DNA of 64,000 bases from Cinclus cinclus (taxonomy: Eukaryota > Chordata > Aves > Passeriformes > Cinclidae). The position numbers and the translations under genes were made by a program. This document shows, piece after piece, positions 13,462-26,500 of this stretch (its first letter is position 1; each line of letters begins with the position of its first letter). The notes under the pieces are model-generated. The model saw only the letters and a program-made list of their open reading frames with translations, had not been told where the DNA came from and did no database searches. The stretch lies in assembly GCF_963662255.1 (NCBI RefSeq), contig NC_085046.1:140197762-140261761 (forward strand), given 5' to 3'.

Positions 13462-16086
13462 TCAGTCCGTTTTTGAAAGTTTACGTTTAACATGTCTGGG
13501 GGGTTCCCAAGTATCACTATCATCTGTTTCTTCCTCATCCTCCTGATCATCCAGCATTTCTTCTTCCTCCTCATTCTCATCAAACAGCTCTATTCCAAGT
13601 TCTAATCTTCTTTGCCTTTCTGCAAACCATTCTCTGACCTGCTCATACCCCATGTGAGATTTGGCTACCAGTTCATCAAGGTCTTGCTCATTAAGGAATT
13701 TGTGCTTCATATAGTAGTCCTTCAGGATTGCTGTTCCAGTTTTAAATTTTATGACAGACACACCTCTGTCCCAGCAGTTTAACCTCTTGCTTCCCCGAGG
13801 CCTCCCCCGAGGCCTCCCTCTCCCCCTCCCTTTTGGTCTTCCTCTCCCTCTCCTCCTTGAAAAGCCTTGGCCATTCAGACTGTTTGCATTGGCACTCTGG
13901 TAATAGTAATACCATTTCAATCCACCATTTTTCCAGGCATAGCGAGTATCTCCAAACCAGCTCACAATTTCTGATCTTGGAAGCCCAGTTTCTTCTGCCA
14001 GCTTGTTGTATTCCTGTGGAGATGGCCACTGAGTACGGACAAAGGAACTTTTGAGCATGTGCAACTGCTCTGGTGATTTTTTGCCTATTTTGCTTGAAGT
14101 GGAACACCCTGATTTTGTTCCTGCTGCTCCATCTCCCACAGATGTTTCTCCAGACTCCACTTTCGAGCTGCCAGCATTGCTTTCATTCGTGTCAGCTCCC
14201 TCTTCCTTCAAGACATTTGATTTCCTTTTTTCTGTAAACCAGGCATCAATCTCTCTCCTGGTCAGTTTTGTCTGGGCTCTTAACCTATTCATCTCTTCCT
14301 CAGTAAGGACAGGGTTATTAAGAAAACTTGCTTGGAGGACTTGCAGCTGTTCAGAAGTCTTCTCTTTGAACTTCTGTGGGGTGAAATCGGGAAAAGTAGC
14401 CCAAGATGACCTGCTTTGTGGAGTGACTCCTGTTGGAGATTCATTCATTTCATCACTTGAATCTATAACAATGGTGGCACATGAATCACTGTTGAGATGA
14501 ATCCCATGATTATTCTTTGAGTTTCTCTGATTGTAGCGTGTATCACTGAACCACTTTTTGATCTCTCCTTTAGTGAGGCCTGTTATTTTCATAAGTCTAA
14601 CAATTTCTGAGTCTTGAGGAAACTGGTTTTTAAGATAGCTGACCTTTAATTCTGCTAGCTGTTCTTTAGTTTTTTTTGCTCGGATGCCAAAGGAGTCAGG
14701 ATTCATCAGCGTGGATTCATTTTTGATAGGCTGAGGGGTTGGAATGGCAGCTACTTGTTTGGTTTCTGCAATAGGCTGAGCACTGTGAATCTGACTCTTC
14801 TGTAACTGTGTTTGGTTTGGGACTCCTGCTACAGTCAAAGCTATTGGGGCTGTTACTGGTAACGTATTTGTACCGGCAACTTGAGTGAGGACAAGTCCTG
14901 GCTGACCAACTATTTGGCATGTCTGTAAAATTGAAGGTAAACCATTGCTAGCGGCCGAAATGTGTGCTGGAATAACAGTAATTGTCTGTGGCACAGTATG
15001 CACTGTGCCATTAAATTGTTTCCTTCTTGCTTCCTCCACCTCCTCTGGTGTCCAACTCACTCCGTGTTTCAGACGCTGGGCTGAAAACCATATTTTAATC
15101 TGCTCTTCTGTGTACTTAGCTTGAGAGGAAAGAACAGTGATTTCTGACATGGTTGGATATGGGAATTTGTTATAGGTGTTAAGCAAAAGGGGATTGTTAT
15201 CCAAAGCAGTGTTATAGGCCGGGATGCTATTTACAGGTATTAGTACTTTTGGAATCAGGTTTGAGTTCTGTGGAGCTGTAACAGCTGTTATAACCTGTGC
15301 CACCCCCGGCTGAAGCACTGGTGCTGGGGTCACTACTGCACCAGCCACATCTGCTGCACTGCAAACAACTGAATGGCTTGGTTTTGACTCAGAAACTGCT
15401 GCTGGGGGGTTTTCTACTACTTCTTCAGAGTTTGGCTCATTTTCAGTTCCCTTCTCTTCACCAGGAATGTCATCAACTACACTGTGGAAAACAGCAATAC
15501 GTTTAGCCTCAGTTTTGTTTTTCATCATTTTCATGATAGGAGTTTTGCTAATGGAGATCCCTGATGAGGGGACCTCAGAAGAGTCAGCCTGTCCAGCATT
15601 TTCTTCTCTAACAAAACTCCCATCAAAAGTGAGATCATTTACTGTCTGTTCAAAGATTGTCTGATTATTACGTTTCACCATAGTCAATTTAAAATTCTCC
15701 TCTCCAGGGTGGTGCTTCAAATTATGTTCTGAGAGGGCATCGTATCTTTTGGTAAGGAAATTACATTCTAAACAAACGTAGGATGAATTTAATACTACGT
15801 TGGGGTGTTCTGAATCCACATGGAAAGTAAACATATTGAGATCTGGAGTTTGAAAAGTACAGTATTTACACTCATAACCACCTTCTACTTTATTTGTGTT
15901 TTTCTTATTGTCTGAATCCACATATTCATGAGCATCCTCATCACTTGTTACACTCTCTGTTGTAGGGTTATCTGCTGGTGTGAGCACAGGTGGTCCTTCC
16001 TCCAAGTCTGATACCATTTCTAGATCTGGATCCTGCTCATTGGCTAAGACCATGCAGGGTGTTGTTGATTTTCGTTTACTTGCCAT
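13462..16086 (-). CDS. ZHX1: ZHX1, zinc fingers and homeoboxes protein 1 (complete, single coding exon)
   Basis: ZHX1 is a nuclear transcriptional repressor that dimerises with ZHX family members and binds NF-YA. The 874-residue frame is intact and close to the roughly 873 residues of human ZHX1, with recognisable near-identity through most of its length. Two C2H2 fingers are visible: C73, C76, H89, H94 and C105, C108, H121, H125/H126. Five homeodomains follow at about 284-346, 464-526, 569-630, 660-722 and 777-832, each with a third-helix motif such as [36 protein letters not shown] or VREWFAERQ. An Arg-Gly-Pro tract resembling AT-hooks lies between homeodomains 4 and 5 (about 745-768), and an acidic tail at 838-858. 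The ATG at 16084-16086 has G at -3 and +4 and sits eight bases inside a good splice acceptor. The whole protein in one exon is normal for this family. Identification is essentially certain. Confidence 0.98.
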   Translation of the reverse strand: MASKRKSTTPCMVLANEQDPDLEMVSDLEEGPPVLTPADNPTTESVTSDEDAHEYVDSDNKKNTNKVEGGYECKYCTFQTPDLNMFTFHVDSEHPNVVLNSSYVCLECNFLTKRYDALSEHNLKHHPGEENFKLTMVKRNNQTIFEQTVNDLTFDGSFVREENAGQADSSEVPSSGISISKTPIMKMMKNKTEAKRIAVFHSVVDDIPGEEKGTENEPNSEEVVENPPAAVSESKPSHSVVCSAADVAGAVVTPAPVLQPGVAQVITAVTAPQNSNLIPKVLIPVNSIPAYNTALDNNPLLLNTYNKFPYPTMSEITVLSSQAKYTEEQIKIWFSAQRLKHGVSWTPEEVEEARRKQFNGTVHTVPQTITVIPAHISAASNGLPSILQTCQIVGQPGLVLTQVAGTNTLPVTAPIALTVAGVPNQTQLQKSQIHSAQPIAETKQVAAIPTPQPIKNESTLMNPDSFGIRAKKTKEQLAELKVSYLKNQFPQDSEIVRLMKITGLTKGEIKKWFSDTRYNQRNSKNNHGIHLNSDSCATIVIDSSDEMNESPTGVTPQSRSSWATFPDFTPQKFKEKTSEQLQVLQASFLNNPVLTEEEMNRLRAQTKLTRREIDAWFTEKRKSNVLKEEGADTNESNAGSSKVESGETSVGDGAAGTKSGCSTSSKIGKKSPEQLHMLKSSFVRTQWPSPQEYNKLAEETGLPRSEIVSWFGDTRYAWKNGGLKWYYYYQSANANSLNGQGFSRRRGRGRPKGRGRGRPRGRPRGSKRLNCWDRGVSVIKFKTGTAILKDYYMKHKFLNEQDLDELVAKSHMGYEQVREWFAERQRRLELGIELFDENEEEEEMLDDQEDEEETDDSDTWEPPRHVKRKLSKTD

Positions 16087-16330
16087 GACTGTTACTGTGA
16101 AAATGATAATGACTGGTCAGATACAGACTCAGCTTCAAGCTCTTCTTGATTAATAATAGCAACAATAATAATAATAATAATAATAGTAATGGCTTTCAGT
16201 ACTTCAAGTCAGTTCTTGTAAAGTCTCAACATTTATCCCATTAGCAGCTTTTCTTTCGTAGTGCAATCAGATTAAAAATAGATGAGGATGAGATGTTGAG
16301 ACACACTGTTTTAAAGTCCACATCCACCAC
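16087..16330 (-). other. ZHX1: ZHX1 5' UTR next to the coding exon, with two possible splice acceptors
   Basis: On the minus strand a good acceptor (pyrimidines then CACAG) ends at 16095, which would leave an eight-base leader before the ATG. A second acceptor, TTTACTACAG, ends at 16331 and would make the coding exon about 236 bases longer. I see no convincing splice donor between them, so they look like alternative acceptors rather than two exons. The longer form would carry the AAT microsatellite in the 5' UTR. The sequence alone does not show which is used. Confidence 0.55.
16151..16190. repeat. AAT trinucleotide microsatellite
   Basis: An AAT run, with minor interruptions at its ends, lies about 65-105 bases upstream of the ZHX1 start codon. 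Depending on the acceptor used it is either in the 5' UTR or in the end of the last 5' intron. It is likely to vary in length. Confidence 0.85.
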
Positions 16331-19300
16331 CTGTAGTAAAGAAGAGACAGGGGAATTAGTTTAATTTAAATAATAACTTCTATTTTGCTACATATTATGA
16401 TTTAAGGTAATTCAGTCCTTTAGGGTTTAGTGTGGCACTGCTCATCCCCTGAAACCCATTCAGACCCATTCCAAGAAGATACAGTTGAAGCTAAGACAAG
16501 AAAGGCAAAATCCAATCCACTTACTACAGGCTTGTTTCAGTTTGTTTCAGTTTCTGTTAATACTGTGACAGACCTAAACAACAGAATGGTGTAAAGCAGG
16601 TAACTTCCTGACTGTTTCCCTTGCTTCAGAAGCCTTTTACTTGGCACAGTGCTGATGTCAGTCTTGCCCTTGGACTGCTTTGCCTAAGCCACAACTCTCA
16701 ACTGTTCTGTGAGCTCAAGTCCTTCCTATCACTAACTTGAGCCCATCTCCACTACTGGCTCTGTCATGTCTCTCACACTGGAGGCTGTGAACTGTCCCAG
16801 AAAAGGCAGGTTTAGAGTATTTTTCTATTGCATTATACATACAAGCACAAATCACGTGCAAGGCCTTTCTTCCATGCCTGGAAACAGGCAAAACAATGTC
16901 TTTTTAAGGCACTCTGACATACAAAAGACAACTATCCTTTCTTCCTAGCTTCCCAAATATCATTCTCCAATTGAAGACCAATTCCAAACCACTAAAAGTT
17001 GATTGCTAGCACATTGCAATTAACTAAAATCTGTTTTCATGCCTCTATGCATTAACAGAGATGTGACTGATTGTATAAACTATAACAGAGAGAAAAAGCA
17101 TTAAAGACTGATATCCCAAGAAGATGCCTTAGCTTCACATTCTTTCTTTAGACAAAAGACAAAAGTGTTCATCCATAGATGCCATCCAGTGCTGCTCCGT
17201 AAGTTCTGTTTTTGAATCTGTGTGTCACCTTACTGCTTCATAAATATCCCCCTCAAATGTTTTTAACAGTCATCCTCTGCACTACATCTGTGACTACATC
17301 CAAAGTGCAGAGCCTCACATGATATGCTTTTTATGCCAAGGATATGGTTACATGGCATTAAGGACACTGAAAATGCTCAATAAATCTTGGGTAATCATCA
17401 TTCCAGGATGACAATTATTTAATGCTGCTGGAGTAGAAAGTTATCCCTCCTCCACAAGTTAATAGTGGCAGTCTGTAAAACTGAGCACAGAAGTGTGAAG
17501 GTATTTCTTTTCATGTATGTACAAAGTACCTACTGCAGACCACCTCGTTTCTCCTTGCAGCAGGAGAACCATGAAGCAAAGCTAAATAGATCCATTTGTC
17601 TCAGTGTCCTGAGGGGCAAGAGGTAGAGCATTATTAACTGTGCTGCTTCTCTGTGGGGCTGGAGGGCTCTTGACAAAAGGGAAGACAATTGCCAAGACAA
17701 CGTTGAGCAATGCTCTGGGGGAAGAGCTGGGTGGTATTACCTAATGTTTCTGCGATTTTGAGTAAAATTTCAGAAATGGCAGAAATGCCTATTTTAAAAA
17801 GCAACTTAACAGCTAGTTTTGCTGACTGAAGTTGTGTTTTGAGAAGTGATTGTGGTACTCTGCAGTGCCTCATCCTTAGCACAGCACACAGGATCCATAC
17901 ACAGGGCAGTCTGAGTGAGCTTAGGTGCCTGCCAAGGGTCACATTCTGGCATGGCCCGGAGTGCAAGTGAAAGCAACATTTGATCTGACATGCAGTATTG
18001 AAGCATGCTGAAGGCAGGGCCAGAGATAAGGAATAAAATGGGAAACCTGTTTGACAAATCAATAAATGTTCTTCTCCAGTCTCCTCATGTACCTAATAGT
18101 GCTCACAGTGCCTGTAAGCCAACAGATCTATGCGCAATTGCAGAACCTGTGTGCTTTTAGCTAAATCTGTATCACATCTCTGCTGTGCTTTAGTTTTGTA
18201 TATGGTGCATAGGCAGATTATTGTGTCCCTCTTCTGTTTACCAAGATACCAACACGTTTCAGGTCTCAGAAAAAGAACGCTGCACCTGTGCTCTTCTGAC
18301 TATGCTGTGTAAAATATGTTTTTTTTATTAAAAAGGATGTTGCGATGTCAAAACCCTGTTTAATTCATGGCTATGAAGAGCTGTGACAGCATTCAGTAAA
18401 AACTCAACAAAGTGACATGCCTGCAACCCTTCCCAGCCTTATTTCCTCTACTGACTTTGCAGAAACCTCCATTCCCTCCTTCCTGGAGCTAATGTGATTA
18501 TTCCACCTGTAGCACTCTGCTTGACATCTTCTCTCAATTTAGTAGGGGATTACGAAAACTCACAGTTGCATAGTTTATCCAACCAATTATGCACCATCCT
18601 TGGAATCTTCATTTCCTTTAAAATACCCCTCCTATTCTGCTTACAGGGACCCTGCCACATCGCTCAACTTCAGTAAGGTCTGTAACATTCTGCACCAGCA
18701 GGAGAAAGACTCCAAAAAAAAAAGAAGCAAGTGTGGTTTTGCCATATCCACCTTTCTAAGAACCTTGTTACAATTCTTGAGGTTCTTACATACTATTTGT
18801 TAGTAAGTTCTTCCTGTATTGAGTTGAGAATCATCCCTTTAACTGACCTGAGATTCACTATGTGTCCTCTGCTCAAGCATTTTCCTTGGTTAAGACTGGG
18901 CAGTCTTGTGCCCAGTCTTGTGCTTGCCTGTCTCAAGGCCACTGAGACCTCCCTCATATTCCATGAATTCATGAAGGTCACCACTAATGGTTCAGAGAAT
19001 GCTTTTGCTTTTCCCTTACATACCTTAAGGTCAAATATGTGACAAAATATTGTGAAAAACTTTCTGTTTTTATCCCTCCTTGTAAATATTGACATTGCAT
19101 TGTGCAATTTGGTTTCCAATTAAAGAATCCAGGTGTTTATTTTATGTCAAAATCAGCATTTTTTAAATAAAGGAATCTGAAGAAAAACTTTCAATTATTT
19201 ACATTGCAATCCCCTTCTGTAATTTCACCTCAGATTTTCATAGAATTGACATTCCTAGCAAATAAGATCATGAAACATGTTTTTCTAGGAACATAAACCA

Positions 19301-22300
19301 GCAAGTGCAGGCATGCTTTTTCAAAGTCCAGAATCTGATATTTTATCTTTCAGCCGGCAATTTCTCAGGACACTGCTCTTCAGAAACATGAACAGTTAGC
19401 AATCCAAATTAATTAGTAATCATATTAAGACAGATAAATTCCAGAGTGGAATTCAACATTTAAAGTTGTCTTTATAGCAGATTTGGATGAAGACTTATAT
19501 AAATATTTTCTAAATGGAGGCAGAAACCTTCTGCCCATTTGATTGCAGTCTGGGAAGGAAAAGACAGAGTTGACCACAGAAGACACACATGAAAGAACCT
19601 GCTTCCAGAATTTTTTTTTTACTCATTTCCTCCTTCCCCAAACAGGAGTAGCTGATGCAGGAAGAAAAGTGAGTTTACAGAAAACATTCACTGTGTGTTC
19701 AGGATTTATGCTTTCTGAAAAGGCATTGCTCCCTGCTTGCTGTATGATACTTCCATCCAGTGTGCAGGAAAAGCATGCCAAAAAAAATCCAACCCCATGT
19801 AATGTGATTTTAAGGATATGCAGAGAATGGCTCAGGAGAAGATGAAGCAACAGAACCTGCTTCTAACTTTTAAATCCACCTAGATTACAAATTGCCTATG
19901 ACTTCACACACAAAATGCTGCCTTCTTATAACCCATGACAATAAGCAATTGTTGCTCCCCCTCTGCTTAGCCTCCTTCTACTACCATTTATTCAGAGTAG
20001 ATGTATCTATGTCAGAAACTGTTCTGACAGAGCTCTGCAGAGCTCAGTATAGGCTAATACACTCTGATCTGTGCTGCCTCTCAGTGAGAAGGGTGAAGGA
20101 CTTTGTTGCAGGGCCATTTTGTTCAGTTGTTCATTATCTGCAAAGTTCAGAGAGCCTTACTGCTTATGACTCCAAAATCAAGCCATATCTCTGTTAATCC
20201 TGTAATATTCACATTTGATTCCTCTTTTAAAATGAGGTCTGGTACTAATCCAACATGGGAGTGAAACTTGTCAAACTGATTTCAGCAGAAGCCCTCATGT
20301 ATTACAAAGATAAGGCCCACTTAGGGTCCATGCTGCATTATGACTGGTAATGAGGAAGGCAAGTACCAAAGCTACTATAATGCCCACACAGAGCTCCAGG
20401 CTATGATGGAGCACTGGAAAGCTGACACAAACCCCAGCAGAGGTTCAAGGGAGCCTGCCACAGGACATGTGACTGGACTTCCTCAGTTACTTCCTCACAG
20501 TGCTGGTTTTAATGGGTAACAGGCAGTTCCATCAAAGTAAATGTCAGAATTTCATGCCAGAAGCAACCACTAAATGCCCTACTTTATCTGTCTCTATTGC
20601 ACAATATACCCCAGGTACCTCTATGGAGAGCACAGTAACTTGTGACCCTGCTTTTGATATAGAAAGCCATAACCAGGTTTTGTATCGGACCATATAAAGC
20701 TAATGACCAAACATGTCTGACAAACAGTACTTAAAAACCAGAGGTGCACTGACCAAGAGGAACCTTTAGCATGAATGGTGCATGTCTCTGCTCCTCAGTC
20801 ACACAGACAGGTATTTTCTGTGTGATACAGACACCCAGGCAGCTACATTCACACAGGCAGATCTTTACATTATTGGCTCTGAAGTGTCCAGTTCAAACTG
20901 TGAGCACTCAGTACTTTTAACGTCAGACACCTCTGCGTGACTATTTTGAAAGTGAGTATCAGACTTGTGTAAATTCTTACCATACCAAATAAAGTGGCAG
21001 CAGAGTTGAGGAATTTTTTCTTTGCATAGTTACAGCTTTATTTTGTTTTAATTGCTGTGCTGTTATATACAAAACAGAAAGGATGAAGAAATAAATTACT
21101 GACTGAAGAGAAATTTTAATGTGTTCTGCACTGAATAAACATTTAATTCAACCCTCCAAATGGTTCATGTTGGCTTTAAAAATGTAGAACAGTAAGAAAT
21201 TATTAATTTCAAAAACTGTTTATCAAAAATGTTTCTCCTTAAAACACCAAAGCAAAAGGTTTTATTATCATGGGATTTCCTTCTTCAAAGTTAAACAATC
21301 TGGCACACATATGACTTCACAAAACTCTCCTTTCAACTTCATTCTGCCTTTTTTTTTTTTTCCTCCAGATGAAAAATTTCTAGAGACATTAATTTTCCCA
21401 TGCCCTAGTCCAGTGCTCCAAGTACAAGACCTTCCTTCAACTTCCTGGAGTTCATGTTCCCCAACACCTCTCAGCTTCTCCAGAGACCCAAGCTGCAGTC
21501 CTACAGATGGTCTCCTTGCTAGACAGCCCAACTCATTCCCGAGTCACTGCTGGTGCTGAGCAGAACCCCTGTGATTTCGAGGTGACACAGCCCAGCACAG
21601 ATTGTCTCACTCTTCTCTCCTCCTCTTCCACTGATTCCAAGGAACTGTATGAGTCCTTGTCACACTGGAAACCAGATGTCACATTGGCTGCTTTCATTAT
21701 TACTTAGTCACCACTCAAAACAGTACCTCTCAACAGCAAGTAAGAGTATTAGTAGCACTCTACCCTTAAAATGTAGGACTGGGTCTCAGGGCTTACAGCT
21801 CCCAATGCTTTTATACCTTCTGCTAGGCCAGTGGCATTTGCAGAAGCCCAAGGACCAGCATCAGGTTAAGGACTACCCTAATGCATGACCATACAAGAAA
21901 CTAGACAGACAGAGAAAAATAATCCATTAAATATAGGTGGTTTAAAGCAGTCTGCAGATGTGCATGACAGGCATAAAAGCATGATCAAGAGCAGGTGATA
22001 AAACATCCTGCAAATTCTACCTTGGATACAAAAAGGTAGTGATACATTATGACTCATAATTCAGCCTTTTTTTTTTTTTTAACAGCAGAATGCATTTTTC
22101 AGACCTCAAGACCAGATCCCTGCCAAATATCAAGTTCCTATGTTCAATCCTTGAGGGACAGAGCTGCTCAGAAGAAAGAAAGATAATACGGCTTTTACAT
22201 GGAGATTGCCTCTCTTCCTCTCCTTGCTTTCCTCCCCACTCTGCTAGTTTTGCTCTTGAACCAGCTGATATTCCCCCAAAACTCAATGAACAGAGAATAA

Positions 22301-23132
22301 AAGCAGCCTCAAGACAGAAACAATGTGAGAAATTATTATTTCAACTATTATAAGAAACTGAAAACAGGGACTTGAAGTGAACTGAGCAGGTGACACTAAT
22401 ACACACTGCTACATGCTCCACACATGCACACAGACTTGCATACACCAGAACACAGACCCATAATTTAAATAACTTGTAAAGGATCCCAAAATACTTGAAA
22501 GAAATGTATTGACTTAGTATTTGTATGAACTGTTGTTTTATGAATGAGCAAAAGGCAAGGATTAGGAGTGTCACTTGAAAAGCAAAAAGATCAGTTCTAC
22601 TGCATGGATCTATGCAATCCAATGTCAAGGTGAAGACTGTAAGGCACATTTTCAATGTTTCAACTGCTCTTTAGAATCTCCTCTACCACTTGGTCCACTA
22701 TGAGCTTTTGCTCAAATGTGCTTGCTCAGAACATTTCCTGTGTACCCTGGATCCACCTGCTTGCTTCCTACTCCATGTCCTCCTTAAAGCCTCCCACAGT
22801 CTTGCAGGTCTGCTTCCACTTTGTGAGAAGGCCAAGGAGTGTAGAGTGAATAAAAAGTCCTTTATATTCAATGGCATGTGATTTGCATCTCCATTTTGGA
22901 TGCAAAAAAATTGACTTCAGATCTGGTATTTTATAAGGTTCTTTTTAAGGTGTTCCAGAATGTTTCCAGTACCATATAACAGCTTTACATTTGTAAACTG
23001 AATCACGTATGGACCCAACAAAGAACTGACCTAGTCCCTTACTGGCAGACTCCTCCACAGTGGAAAAATGCAGAAGAATTTTATGTTCATGCTGGCAAGT
23101 ACAGCTGATCTTACAGAAGTTCTCTGTGATGC

Positions 23133-23153
23133 TATCCTATCCTATCCTATCCT
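23133..23153. repeat. Pentanucleotide microsatellite (TATCC)n
   Basis: About four copies of TATCC in tandem, inside the ZHX1 5' intron. Confidence 0.9.
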
Positions 23154-23534
23154 CTGACTTTATCCAAACAATGCTAGTCATGGAACAGCATATTCACAAG
23201 TCAAAATACAACATATAAGTTCCCTCTCTGTATTTAGAGTACTTGGTCTAAGTGCAAGTTTTCCCAGAGCAGCATTAAATTACTGCCAGGACCAGGGTGA
23301 GACTACCAGGATCACTCAGGCTTGTCTTTCCTTGCAACACCAATATACTCTATGTCTGCTGCAGATGACTTTAAGGGCATAGTGATAGAGCAACAGCACT
23401 TCAGCACTGGTGAGGAATTGTAACCAGTTGTCTGGAGAGTGTAAAAATCTGCTTGAGATTTTTAAGGAATTTCCATACTTATAAGTTTTCAAAACTCGGT
23501 AAGACCCTGAACAACCCTATCTACCATCACAGGT

Positions 23535-23595
23535 AACTTTGCTTTGAGCAGGTGGCTGAACTAGACGATCTTAGAAGTCCCTTCTACTCTGAAGT
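23535..23595 (+). mobile_element. CR1 LINE 3' fragment
   Basis: Contains the CR1 3'-end phrase running from TTTGAGCAGGTGGCTGAACT through AGACGATCTTAGAAGTCCCT. This is typical of truncated avian CR1 copies in the sense orientation. It is short and diverged. Confidence 0.65.
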
Positions 23596-26500
23596 TTCTC
23601 CTCAGGATTTTGAGATGTTCAAACATATGACAAAGAAAAAAAGAGGACAGTCCAAGCTGTCTGCATAAACAGTCTCTGCAGGTCTCAATTATCTAGTAAA
23701 ATACCACTGTGTACCAAGTTAACCTTTGTGAAAAGTAAAGCATTTTTATTTGCAACAGTGACATGACTCCACGGCCCTGCTGAGTACTGTACTGTACTCC
23801 TTGGATACTCCCACTGATTTCTGTGGGAGATAATGTCTTATTCTATGTGTGACAAGACCGATTTCCTCACCCCCAACCCCCTACCCCCATCATTCATCCA
23901 CAGAGGGGATAAACACTGTTTACTGCCTATCAGTCCCGTGACAAAAAAGGTAAAAGACAGGGCACTGCAGAGGCTTACAAGCACAACGAGTGGATTAGAA
24001 AGATGAATCTGAAGTACAGTCAGTGCAGAAGTCTGAGAGATGACTGTGTACTCAAGTTGCCATGGGGTAATGAAGAGTCAGCAGACCAGAACAAGCATCT
24101 GGGCCCACGGCACAGGAGGTTTGCAGTCACAGCATTTCAGAGGCTCCACAGGCACTGGCTGCTGGACCTGGCACCCTGCAGTCCCACGCTGCTCCCAGCT
24201 CACCTGAACAAAGGCCTTCAATGCAGCAGCAAAGAACCAACACGTCTTTCACCAGGCTGCTTCCCTGTTCCACTGTTTCCCAGGTTAATGCCCTAAACTT
24301 TGACTGTGAACCTGACCTCTGTGACTTAATCTGTGCCAGACATGTGACCCTTCTGGTTACTGCTCGGCGCCCTGGAGGGGACATTCCCCAGTTTGGGAAC
24401 CACTGGCTGAAGAAAGCTGGAGGCTGCACCTTTTGCCCTGCTCTGCTGGAGCTGCCTGTCATGTGAGTCACTCCTGCAGGAGAAACACAAACCTCCCGTG
24501 TTCAGTCCTGGCAGGGAAGTAAGAGAGTGGATCAGAGAAAACAGACTGCCCTCTTTCACTTTGTGTCTCTCAACTGTAATGGTGGAAAATTAGCACAATA
24601 TGATTTCAGTAGAAAATATGGAGTTAACTAAAACACTGTACTTTAACAGCTGTGGAGCTGGTTTTTTTTTCTTTTTTTTTTTTTAAATTAGATTTAAACA
24701 CCTTAAGGAAAATGGATTAATTCTGTTTTTAAAATATAGGTAGCTAAAAGCTGCATAAATATCCTAGCGTCAAAATCATACTCTCACTGATTTAAATGAG
24801 AATGAGCAGCAAAATTTTTAAAGGAATACTGCATGAGTTGATAAAACACATGTAAGAGGTAACAGAAAAGCCTAAAAAACATTACACAGCACAAAACAGC
24901 ATGGCAGTTGCAGGGGGAAGGAAAAGAAGAACCAGTATCATGCTTAAACCACCTATTATTTAGCCTGTAAGTTTTAAACAGAAAGGTTTTGGTTTTTACA
25001 TTTACCTTAATGTTTCAAGAACACACTGAACACATTCCCTCATAGAAGAAACACCTATCTTATTTACTGACATAAAAGCAGACATAATCATTAAGAGCAG
25101 CAATTACTGTCGGAAGTTCTGTCCTAATTGTATACAGCTAAGTTTTTATTAATGGAATACAAGGACATAAAAAAATCACTATTATAATGAGTACTTTTAG
25201 TTCATGCTGTTACTATTTTACTTAAAGCTTTTTACTTAAGTTGGAAATTCTCTGTGAAAACACTGAATTATTGGCAGTTAACAACTAACCTTATACACAG
25301 AAATTCACTTTGTGGACATCTGCACTGAGTGAAGGTAGAAATTACTTCCTGGATGACAAAAGTTCCTGCCTCAAACTTTAAAAAGCAGGACCGCTTTTTT
25401 TCTGTGTAAGATCTCCAATTCAGGCTCAAGGATAACTCTGCCAGGGTTAAAACCTTAACAGACATGGATATGTCCTCATAGAAACAATAAATTTTACTCC
25501 AGGGAGTATTAAAAAATTATCATAATTTGTCTCACAAATAAATAGGTTTAAAAAAAAAGTCATGTTTAAATAAATGTACTCTTAGATATGATACATATTT
25601 ACAGTAGGTTAATACAGACATGTTATACCATTTAGGTGCATTTTAAGTTAAATTTTAATTTCCAATCGAATATAGTTAGACATAAATTTAGCAAAACGGG
25701 AACTAATCATCAACTGAAAAACAGTATGTGCATAATTCACATTTTTCTAGGAAAATGACAGAAGTAAAAATTAATAATCTGAGTGTATGTTGAGATAAAG
25801 TAATCCCTGATATAATTTATCCCTTTACAAAAAACATCTGCAAACTACCACATTATCAAACAATGAGAATCACTTGCCATTTACAAAAGTTATCGAAAGC
25901 ATAAATTTAACTCATGATTAGGAGAAATCATTTATATCAAGGTTCCCTATGTTCAGATTCAAGCTGTCATCAAATCATCCATTTCCATTATTCTGGGTTC
26001 CATTTATTAGGACTGGTTTTGAATTAATGCATTAGTGAAATGATATCTGGGGGAGACAGGGAAATACAAGAGAGGTAAGAAGAACATGTTGGGTATCATT
26101 ATTAAATCAACCAAATCAGAAGAGCCCAGGATACAACTGGGGCGTGGTACTCAAAGTGAATGTTTATAAGAGTGTCCAAGTTTAGCATAGAAAATAGGCA
26201 GGCCAGGAAACCCTATGGGAATAAGATGCATCTGTTGTTGTAAGCAGCCCTAGCAAAATGTTACTGATTCACTAGCCTGGGGCAAGCTTTTTCTTTTTTT
26301 CCTTCTTTTCCTTTTTTACAGCCAACTACAATATTAGCTTGCTTTTCTTTTTTTTTTTTTTTTTGGTCATCATCAAGCTGAGGCTGGGTGAGAATATTTT
26401 GTGTCTAGACTAATAAATGTTTGTAAGGATTTTGCAAGACTGGTTTATGGGAATAGAATCCTCTTTTTGTTTTTCTGCTGGAAAAAGCAGCATTAAAAAC

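Noticed and set aside
24003..24471. GC-richer patch with open frames on both strands inside the ZHX1 intron
   Set aside because: There is no consistent splice pair and no known peptide. It may be an old repeat, but the family is not recognisable.
26281..26322. Plus-strand pyrimidine tract ending TTTTTTACAG, a textbook acceptor
   Set aside because: The sequence after it has no sustained open frame, and no plus-strand gene is recognised in the ZHX1 intron.
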